NCBI GenBank assembly: GCA_024529925.1
Contig: JAFEUB010000965.1
Location: 1,181,001-1,245,000, forward strand
DNA from: Ophthalmolycus amberensis
Lineage: Eukaryota; Chordata; Actinopteri; Perciformes; Zoarcidae
Direction: 5' to 3'
Length of the DNA stretch: 64,000 bases
This document shows positions 27,101 through 38,400 of the stretch, one piece after another. Position 1 is the first letter of the stretch. The number at the start of each line of letters is the position of its first letter. The position numbers and the translations under genes were made by a program. A model generated the notes under the pieces. That model was not told the DNA's origin. It did not search any database and saw only the letters and a list, made by a program, of their open reading frames with translations.

Positions 27101-29399
27101 AGTTCATGATAGACTTATTATAGGAGCTGATGTTGAAGCCATATGCATGACCACAGACAAAATTATCCGTTTTTAAATCAAAAAGCCCAACAATGTCCCT
27201 GTAGGGGCACACGCGTTAAAGGCACATGTGTATGCAAGTGAGCGCGCGCACACACTCAAATTCTGTCACATGCCTGGTTTACAACTGACAGTTGCAAACG
27301 GTGAAGAAAACCGTGATATTGGTCTGTCCTCTCGTCTCCTCTCTGTTTCTTTACCTCTGTCTACTTCTCTTGTCTCCTGTCTGCATGGAGAGACTCTCGT
27401 GTGCATCAGCGGCCAACAGATTCAAGTCTCCGAGAGAGAGGCGCACAAACACACACATGCTTGAACAAAGGCAAATGTGTCACATTCTCACAGAAACCTG
27501 CTGACATATTGGCATACTTGACATTTCTTCCCAAAAGTTTTTTTTTTCCTTTAAAGAAGAAAAATAAATTAAAGGAGACTTTCCCCCCCCCCCCCCCAGT
27601 CGCAGCCACGTATTTTTTCTGATGTATTATCAGTGAGCCGGCTGGCGCCACAAATGTGAAATATTGTGTGTGAGACCCTGTTTGCACTTTTCCACAGGAC
27701 ACTCATTATGTCACCGTGTGTGGCTGAGAATGTAACACGTTGTGCCTGCGTGTGTGTGTGAACTCACGCAGCTTCAGAGCATTTGTTAACATTTTATGCA
27801 GAGCCGGAAATATAATTAGCGGACAGATTAAATATAATTAGGTATCTATTTTCTGCCCTATTATTTTGATCAACTAATTAAATTCAGCTAATGCTGATTT
27901 TCTCCTGCCCTGTCAAGTTCATCTTTATTTTGAGCTATTTGATGCTTTCATAACCCTTCTATTACGTCTCCCCTGTTACTATTGCTCCCACACATCTTTC
28001 CTCCTCTTTGTTTACCTCCTGAAGTCCTGTCACCCTTATCGTCAGCTCGTCCTTTCTCTCCCTGTCTCTGTAAGCTGTAAACAGGCGGGAGATTATATCA
28101 TCAAATATTTGTCATTTAGCTTCCCAGGCAGTCCCACCCTTGCCAATAAAAGTTAGTTTTCAGTTTTGACGTACACTATACAGCCGCTGCCTCTCTGTCA
28201 GTGTCTCGGTCTGTATCTCCAAACTGTGGCGTGGAAGTGGCTCCTATTAAACACACAATAGTGTGGATAACTTCTGTTTATTCTAATGATCTGCTTTTAT
28301 TTTCAGTCAGCACTGGAATACTTTATGCAGAGAGAGGCTCGTTTCTTCTGCAATCCACCCTCGATATTTACTGCACAAACACCGGGAGCTCGTTCTCTCC
28401 ATCACTCTTAATTCAGTTAGATTCAGAGCTCCGCTTTGGTCCAAATGAGTTTTGCTTTCCTTTCACAGTGTCTTTTATTCTTGCTTATTGTGTGCGCCTG
28501 TGTTTACATGCAAGCTGTAAGCTTGAGATGAATCTGATACATTTCACTAGTCACCCACTGGACATCTCAGAGTACGTTAAGAGTATAAATCAAAGTAATT
28601 GGTGTCGAGCTCCTGTGAGTTGGACAAAGAAAATGTTGTTTAAAGGGAAGAAAGTAAAACATTGCCTTATTTATTGAATTATTTTCCTAAAACTGCTTGT
28701 TGGAGTAGTTTGTCTTATGTCAGGCGTTGACCATAATTTGCTGCTACTTCACTGACTCAGTTCATCTTACTCATGGTGGATTGTTTGTGTCTGTATGTGG
28801 CTATAATTGCAAGTTCCTGAGTAATTAGCTTATTTGTTAGCTGCTGTAAATGTTCTTGCGTGCAAGCATAGACATATACAAGACCCGTGAGATATCGGTG
28901 TGCTGCAGCTGAAGCTTATTTTTGCCTGCTAGCAGCTTGGAAGAAGTCATGTTTCCTTGATGGAGCTTCTGGTGGCATTAATTAGTTAGAATGCATTATA
29001 TCACATGCTCTCATGTGCATTGATCGCAGTCCCATACTGCAAAAATGCAGTATTTTCCTCGTCTTAGTTTTGTCCCGCTCAGGTCATGTGCGGCGTGGTT
29101 GGACAGAGAGAAATGGTCAAGGGAGAGGAAAAGAAGAAAGGCAGGAGGGAAAGAGGGAGACTGAGGGAGCTTAGGTGAGATGGGGCTAGAGGGAGAGAAT
29201 AAGAGAGAATTTCCTAATGCAGACACACACACACACACACACACACACGCGCACACACAATCTCTCTCTCTCACTTTACTCAAACTCACACAGTCACTCT
29301 TTGTCTATGTCTCACAATCAACCAGTTTAAGTGTGAGACATCCTCAGAGGATGCAATGTTAATGAGCCGGCCTGCCATCTTTGAAGTGTCTCTCGCATG

Positions 29400-29437
<38 letters not shown>

Positions 29438-32400
29438 TCAGCTATCTTTGAACTGTTAGCTCTGTGACTAATAGCATTGCACCGGGCCCCTTTGTCTGGA
29501 GATTCCTGCAAGGCACACACACACATGCACTCATAAATGTGCCGAGATGTTACGCATACAAGACTATAATACGGTGGGGCGCACACACACACACACACAT
29601 ATTTGCAAACATAACATTATGCACAGTATGTATGCAAACAGGAGACATATGATCAACTGAGGGTTTAGTTGGTGCACACAGTGCTGGGAGGAGTGAAAAC
29701 ACACATGCAGATTACCAATGCAGCGCTTAGCATGTTATCTTAGGCGATGATTGTTTTGATCTGAATTAAGCGGAAATAAATAAAGGCACACACACTCAGA
29801 GGTAGGTAGCACAAGACGCTCTGCTATTCACCTTTTCTGTTTGTATACTTCTAGGAAACACTTGCTGAAGCAGACTACATATGCTAATTATGTGGATGGA
29901 GGGTCTCCTCCCTCTGCGTGTGTGTGTGTGTGTGTGTGGACTGTCACCAAAAGCTGAAGACACCAGGGAAAATAAAAACAGAACCGCAGCCTGTGTCTTG
30001 ACACCATCATGGCTCCGATCGATCGATGTCTCTACAAGTTGTGTCAGATACCAACAACTGTGTGGGCAGATACGATGTCATCTCTATCATTGGTGCTTTA
30101 GGTTCCCTTTTCTTTCCGTCTTTCTCCTCTGCCAGTTTACAAGAAGAAGACTAGGATGATGTGTCACATGTGCGGCAGCTCTGCAGTCATCTGTGATGAC
30201 ACTTGAATGGAGAGGAAAAGTTGAGTTGCATAAAAGTGGATATCACTGCAGATCTTAATACAAGAGCGGTGTCACTATTATGCAAATTTTGAAATAAATA
30301 TAACTCTCATTGAGTTTGATGTTCTCTCCAATTCAAGTGTTTCTCTCCCTCCCTTTCTCCTCCCCATGTGTTTCTATCTTCCTCCTTTAGTCTCTCTTGT
30401 CACTTCAGTGCCTTGACAGGGTGCAGCTTTTATCCAGACCTAGAGTTGTGAATGTTTTACCAGCACTTAATACATCCCACATGGTTCAGACTCCCATGGG
30501 GAAACTATGTGTGGGGAAGCATTCATGAAGAATATATGACTTTAAATAAAACTTTCAGTTTGTTTCCCCTTTCTCTCGCGCCCTCCTACCTCTTCTCTTG
30601 TTTACTCTCCTTTAACTTCCTCTCTTCTCTTCTAACCTCCTCTCCCAGGTGCTGAAGTCCCTCAAACGTATCGAGGGTCGTCCAGGCGCCTCTCTGCCAC
30701 CCATGGACTTCAAAGCCCTGGAGGAGGGGCTCCGAACTGCCTACGGTGATGACATCAGCCCTGAGGATGTGATGTCAGCCGCCATGTACCCGAAGGTGTT
30801 CCAGGAGTTCAAGGAGTTCACTGGTGAGTGGGCCGACTTCATAATGGATCTTTGTACTCAGATGCTTGGATTACGGAGAGGCGTCAATAAATAGTTTATT
30901 ACAATTGTTGTTGTTGTTGTGCGTTTGATCAAATTGGATCTTGTTGTACCGAATGGCATTTCGTCTCGTTCTCACTCACACAGGCTCACATTCTCATTTA
31001 TATTATTACTGGGGCTTGAAATTAGCAGCCGATTCTTAACTCGGGAACATGCAAGTTCAACCATCGGGTAGAAAAGTTTTGCAGTTGCTGTATTTGGCAG
31101 TTCAGGGGGGCAACACACTCACCTGTCTCGGGTGGTGAATTTACATAATGCACATATATATACGAAACCAGAACAGCGAGAGCTGGTGCCAGAGGGAGAA
31201 ATCAGCATCAGCATTTTTTTTAGCAGGTTTGAAGTAAATGCAGTCAGCAGCAGCATGGTTCTGGGGGAAGGCTGTGATGTTGGAAGTTTTATGGGAATAT
31301 TTCTAGAGCAGTCGCATTTTAAAACTTGACTTGAAGTTGTTTAAAGGAGCTACAGTACCGTTCAGCTGCCTGGATTCACACGAGCTTAATTGCTGCTTTG
31401 AGGAAGTGCTGGCATTGAACTGGTGGGGCCCTTTTCATGAGGAGCTTTAATTGTGGACAGCTGCTCCTTCACTACTTCAGTTTAAGAGTGAACAGACCCC
31501 TGAATCCACTTACCCCTCAGTCTTATTGAATTCCATTTCTGATAATAAATATTGGTCCAAACCGATCTCCCTTTTTAAAGCTGGCATAGCCTGATGTCTC
31601 CAGGTCTTAAAGTCGTTTTGTTTGCATGCCCAGTGTCATAATCACAAAGTAATGTTTGCTGATATTAAGGCCATCTCTGTTTCTCTTCCAGCTAACTTTG
31701 GTCCAGTGGACTGTCTCAGCACCCGGCTGTTCCTAGATGGACCCAAGATCGCCGAGGAGTTTGAGGTACGCGCCTAAATATTACACACCATTTAAGGTCG
31801 TTAGACCGTAACGTGGGCATCTACCAGACACGGAGGGTCACTGTTGCATTGTGGGAGGTGTGGGAAGCAGTGTTTTGGTGATAAGTCAGGACATCTTGGC
31901 CTTTGCAGCACATGTTTTGACCTTTACTAAGTACCTAAGTACTATTTCATGAAAGTACAATACTATATCGCATGTACTGATCTATTGCAGATTCTCTTCA
32001 CTTCTATAGTGCATTTGTAATTATGAAAATTAAGATAAAGAAATGAACTATAGGAATACTTAAACGATAGGGGATCTGAAAAATCACAATCAATGGTGTG
32101 ATAACATGTATGTATCGGTCACAAACTGTCACTAATCCTATGAAAACATAGTCCACACTATTAATAACGTAATAATTGTCCATTTAGCTGCTTCATTAGT
32201 TGTGATGTAACAGCGGTTCCATAAAGAACAGACATTATCAAAGGGAAATCATTTTTCCGTCACTGCAGGTGCAGGAGGTTTGATACAGTTTGGTGCAGAG
32301 TCACAGTGAAGTGGGGGAGGACGGAGATATTAACACGACATCAAGGGAACAACGAACTGCATTTGAATCCCTCCAGCCATCATATTGGCCTTCCCGCACA

Positions 32401-35400
32401 GAAATAACAGATTTGTTTTGTCGTCCGGTGTTTGAGAGCGGGCCAGTGGAAGGCACTGAGGGCCCGTATCGCACACCTAACTACAACAGTTACACATTTC
32501 TAAAGCTTGTACCAACTGTTTATTTCCCAACAGGGAGGCAGCCGAACATGCCGTCCGATGAAGAAAATAAAACTCACGAGTTGAATTGCTTTGCGCGCAA
32601 TCAAATTAGTGAGGCACGGGAATGTAACAAGCTGTCGGTGAGAGGATATGGTAATTGTCTGCCACCTAATATATCGGCATCTAAGTAGCAAACCATCTCC
32701 TGTCAACTATAACGTACGTGAATATACAGTCAGCGGAAATATTTCAAGATGTCTGCTGTGCTGGTACAAGAGAACGAGAGACGGTCCCTCTATATGTGAT
32801 CAGGTAAAGACATGTTTCTTGGTAAGATATTCAAAAGTTTAAATACTTTAAGTAGTTTCCTTAAAGGCTCTTCCCTAACTTTTGTTAAATTTGAGCTTTA
32901 TTTGTACCTGAATTGTAATACTCATGTAATTATACTTGACAGAGGAAACACATAGTGACTTCACATAGTTTTGATCGAGAGGTTTTTTTTTAACCCCTAA
33001 CATTTACAAAGTAGGACCCTGTACCCGTGATCAGATGACAGCAGTATGAAGACAGTGAGACGGGTCAGAGATGATAGTGCTGACCTGTTATGACTGCAGC
33101 TCTGTAGCAACCTGACAAACACGTGGTAGTGTTCTACGTGGAAACATGCCGAATGTGAGCTAATAGTAATGGTGTTGACATTCTGTGTTGTAACTGAATT
33201 GGACTTTATTTGAGGATAAAATGAAGTAAGCTTAAATGACAATGGGTCACGCCCACTTTTTGCTTATCACATCTCTGCTGTAAAGATGTGGGAAATCCTC
33301 CAGTGTAAACTTAGGTTTCTCCCAGAGTCCAGATGAATGTAAACCCCTTGAATTAGTTGTTGTAGCTAACTGCCAGCCAGCCAACTACCTACAGTACTCA
33401 TCCACAGTAAATATTGGAATTTCTCTGTAAATCGAAGCATTTAAATGAAAAGCAAGAAGTTTCCTGTGCGGAATGGAAATTTAAACTGTGGTACATCAGG
33501 TGCCTGAAACCAACCCTTTCATGGTTACTGTCCATAAAGGGTTTCAGGAGGATTGTGGTAATGTTCCGGACCATAGAAGGTTTTTTAGACAAAATCCAAC
33601 CTTTTTACAGACCCCTCTCTCTAACAGAAGAACAAAACATGTTCACGGTGTTTTTAAAATCCACTTCCACGATGACATTTACAGCTCTGTAGTGAAAGAA
33701 ATCAGTGTTGTGCTACCACAGGGACAGCTGATTCATCGTCTTAACATCCCTTTAGCTTTCATTTATCTTCAGTATTTCCACAGCTTCAATTAACCATCTA
33801 TTGCAAATCAGCTTTTCCATCTACGTCCCTCTTCTTTTGATCCTTTCAATACTTTCTCTTGATTCTCTCATTATGAGCAACACACAGATTTAAATGACTG
33901 ATTCAGAGCGGCCAAAGGCAAACGCGTTTAATTACCGCTCCCTCTCACTGCAGCAGAATGCTTCTAGGCTTGTTGTTAATTGATTTTTATATTACGAGGG
34001 ACATGGGGAACGCTGCTGCTCTGCTGTTGTATTGTTAGCAAAGAATCAGGAGCTGCATCGATTGGTCTGATCTAGGATTGACCCCGAGACAGGCAGACCC
34101 CCCCCCCCCCCCCCCCCACACACACATACCCTCCGTTCTTCGTTAATCACCCGTGGGTGTGTATCATGTGATGCAAACAGCTGCAGCTGTCGAGCAGGAT
34201 AAATAGATTTAATATCCATCTTCCAATCTGGTAGTTGTAGCGATTTTCTAACCGTCACTTATTTAAAACGAGTAACCTTGTATCTAACCCATCTTAGCTT
34301 TCAGTGACTCAGTTTTCTTTATTCCCTCTAAGTGGGAAAACTCATCATTCAACCATTTCCCATATGCAGAACTGTTGTTTTTGTTTTCCCACCTTCACTA
34401 GTCACCTTCCCCTTGCTGCTGTTTATCTAATCTACACTCCATCAGAGCCGTTGTCATTTTTTTTTTGGAACTTTCCAACTCTCCGATTTCTGCTCGACAT
34501 CATTCATCCCCACAGAAACAAACTCCCCACAACGATGGGTACTCCCGGCAGATCAGGTCCGATTAGCGGGACCGAGCGAGAGATGGAATGAAAAGACGTC
34601 AAAAGAACGACCTGTCACAAAGCAGCGTGAGGTTTCTGTGAGATCTCTTTTTTCTTTTGCTCAGTAGAATTCCTCAAGGGGAAAGAGAAGCTCCTGTATT
34701 ATTATAGAAATAAATATAATGTTAAACTATATTTATCCAGTACTTTTAAAGACTGCAATAAGGCGTTCCAGCACTGGTACAAAGCCTTTTTTTCTTTCTT
34801 TTTTTTTCAAAGATACGTTTTGAGAAGGGATGTTACGGATTCGGCGGCCACAGATCTTCAGGCAGTGAGTTCCACAGCTGTGGGGTCCTGACTGCAAAAG
34901 CCCAGTCTCCTTTAGTCTTTGGGACTTATGATCAGCCAGCAGAGCGCTTCTTGAGGATCTGAGTGCGGTGCTCTGGCTCACAGTGGAGCAGCTATACAGC
35001 TTGGAGATAAGCCACAGAGTGCTTTAAAGGTGATCAGTGATATCTGAAAAATCAATTGTGAAACTTACTGGTAACCAGTGAAGAGAGGCTGCGCTTTGAG
35101 GCTTAACCCTGAACACAATGAATGACAAAAGTACAACCGAGATGATACAAAAGCATGCCTGACCTTGAGTTCAGGCTGAGAGAGGAAAAGACTGATTTTC
35201 GAGATGCTACTCATATTGATTAAAACATGATTGAATGACTTTTTCACCTTTTTTTTTTACAAATGAAAGGTCAAATATCACCCCCAGGTTTCTGGCTGCA
35301 GGATTGACATTTCTACAAGATTTATTTTTTACATTTGTAGGCCAAGATGTTTAGACTTTGGATGGCCAAAATGATTTGTTTTCATTTAGCTGGAGAAGGT

Positions 35401-38400
35401 TTCGGGCATCCAGCACTTTATCGCTGACAGACAAGACACTAACTGATTGCCTCCTTCACTGTTTTTCTCATAAGCCATTTGTGTGACATCCACATAATAA
35501 TATTAATGATAATAGTGCTGAATCTTGTGTTTATGTATTACGTGTCTCAGGCAGATGTGTACATAGAGGGACAGAATGGGGCTATTACTGTCGGAACAAT
35601 TGATTTGGCTGTTGTCATTACTATTCCATTTAATTTAACCAATTCAGAAGTGATGTTCATGAAAGTAGGCTGAGGCAGATCCATGTTGTAGTGTCAGCCT
35701 GTCACCAATGGTAATTAGTAGGTGCTCATAAGAAGCATGTCTATTTTTGTGCTCGTGCTGATTGCTTTGTGGAACTATAGCCGGCACTGTTGAGGCAGAG
35801 ATGAGCCCTGAGGTGAATAGCACTCATGCTCTCCAGCATGCATACCCCACCCCAGTCCTCCAGCTAGAAAGCTCTGCTACACCTTTGTTTGCAGAATGCA
35901 TGTGTATATAGAGTTATATAAGCGGCCACTATACAGACATATGCCGGTTAAAAGCGCTGAATAAATAGAAAACTACAGGATTGATGCAACAAATACAGTA
36001 GGACACCATAGTTACAGAAACATGTATTTTTTAATGTTAAATTATCTGTGAGGTATCAACCTTTGAGCTTGTGGTTGTGACTTTTATTAGCATTTGTGGT
36101 GAATCCACAGGGACGGCCAGTGTCCATCACAGAGGACTCCTGCTGAACTTTGGCCACCACACTGTTACCTGTATATCTGGAACAACATCTGTTTGTGAGC
36201 TCTTGGCAGCCTGGTGTGTGTGTGAAGCAGACAACGGAAATCTTTATCAAAACCGAGTCAAGCACCAAATCTCTTTGAGCGCCGACTTAGACCTAAAGCC
36301 CCGAGTTGTCGTTGTTGTGCGAAGTAGATATTAAGTCTTTCACAGTAATCATTTGGTATTGTTAAGCACTTCATTCCAAGCCTGTTGAGAATCCAGTTGG
36401 AGCGCTTTATCAGCCAACAAGTGAACAGCGAGCTTTGTGCCGTGAACGTGGTGGGACGACACAAAGACTACGCTTTCCCCCCACTTTTTTTATTTTGCAT
36501 AATTTCTTAATGCTCTGTAAAGATTTTGAGTCCTACATCATCGTCTTTTTTTTGTTTTTGTTTTTTAAATGACCACTTTGTGAAACAGCATCTGAAGGCC
36601 ATTTAATTCAATTCAATTCAATTTATTTTTGTATAGCCCAAAATCACAAATTACAAATTTGCCTCAGAGGGCTTTACAATATGTACACATTTGACATCCT
36701 CTTGTCCCGGGACCCTCACATCAGAACAGGAAAAACTCCCCAAAAAAACCCTTTAACGGGGAGGAAAGAGGAAGAAACCTGTGGGAGAGCAATAGAGGAG
36801 GGATCCCTCTCCCAGGATGGACAGAAGTGCAATGATGTCATGTGTAGAACAGGATAGTGAATTACAACACATTCAATGTAATTACAGCACATTCAATGTA
36901 TGACACAACCATTTAGAGCGCATCGTATACACACTCAGGCCTACACATGGTGACGGCTCTGCCCGTCGCTCATGTCCTTCACACACGCATACTGTAGAGC
37001 ACAAACAAAGATCTCGACCTATCTGCCATGTGCTGATGACTCATTGTGGTATTATTCACGTTTGATGGAAATATAAACACAGATCTGCACAAACACGGAG
37101 CCGTGCATTCACACACCCGGTCAGTGCTAATGACCGCAGACACCGACACACGGAGCCGTGCGTTCGCCGCAGTAATCTCATTACTCTGTCAGTCAGTAAT
37201 AAAGTCATATCTGAGACGTGACGTGAAGCAGACTGTGAAACTTGTTTCAGTGTCGGAGACGCTTTAGCAGCGAATGCGTACGCAGTTGAATTTGACAGAA
37301 GAAGCTCTGTGCTTGAGGGTGCTGTGTTGAATGCATGCGGGGGCCGTATAGCTGAGAACAGAGCAGATGCATCACTGAGATATGGAGCATACATAATGCA
37401 CGAGAGATGCTATCACATGCATGGTAATAGGCTGGGTGGTTGGAGTTGGGTTTCATAGAACTTTGAAACCATTCATGTCGTGTGTTTGAGGGTTTTGGGG
37501 ACACAACTTCAGAGTTCAAACAAACATATTATTTTATACATAAACTGATTGCACCGGCAAGTTGATGCGTAGCGCTCAGTACTAGATGCCTCATAGACGG
37601 ATGTTCCAGCAGGCGGTGCTTTGGTATAAATACATCGCATTGACGGCTTGAGGAAGATCTCTGAGAACAAAAAACAAGTATAAATTCTTGAGAACAAGCT
37701 CGCTATCTGTCAAGTTTAATTGACAAGTGGCAATCTAAAGTCACACTTTTGATTAATGTAGCACAGTGCATGTATTGCATCATTTCCAGCAGTACAAAAA
37801 TAGTAAAGTGCAAGTTTTTATACACTAAATGTAACAATGAGAATATATAGTTCATATCGTGCTGTCTAACAATAGGGGTGGTAGGGTGGAATTGGGATGC
37901 ATTTGTGTTGGGCACGAAGATAATAAGCCCTGGTATGTGACCTGGTGTTGGTTTAACAATGAAAGCAGAATATAAAAGCTGACTGTTAGAGGGGAGGTCA
38001 GTGTGTATCAGTAAGCAGCGATATATCGACCCAGTGCACCGAAGTCTAACTCTGTGTAAAACTTTGGCACACACACGGTTACGTCTTAGACAAAATCATC
38101 TTCAAAAGAGTCCATAAATCTTGTGCAACTCTTCAAAGAGTGCGCATACTGTATTTTTCATGGGGAACAGTTGTGAGGAGGCGTAGTGTTGAAGCCACAC
38201 CGTTGGAAAGGGGAAGGCAGTTGGTGTTTTTTTGCAAAGTGCTGTCATGAGCCTGACAAAACAGCACAAGCCGGAGAGAAGTTCAGCGTAGAGGAGGGTG
38301 GAGAGAGAAACGGAGAGGTGAAGATTGAGTGCCAGCGACAAGCAAAGGCATGCAAAGCAAGAGAGCGAGGGAAGTAGATGAAGAGTCGGAGAAAGACAGA

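Noticed and set aside
32290..32688. 132-codon open frame in intron I-J
   Set aside because: No family resemblance and no splice or promoter context. It could be a chance frame in moderately GC-rich intron sequence.
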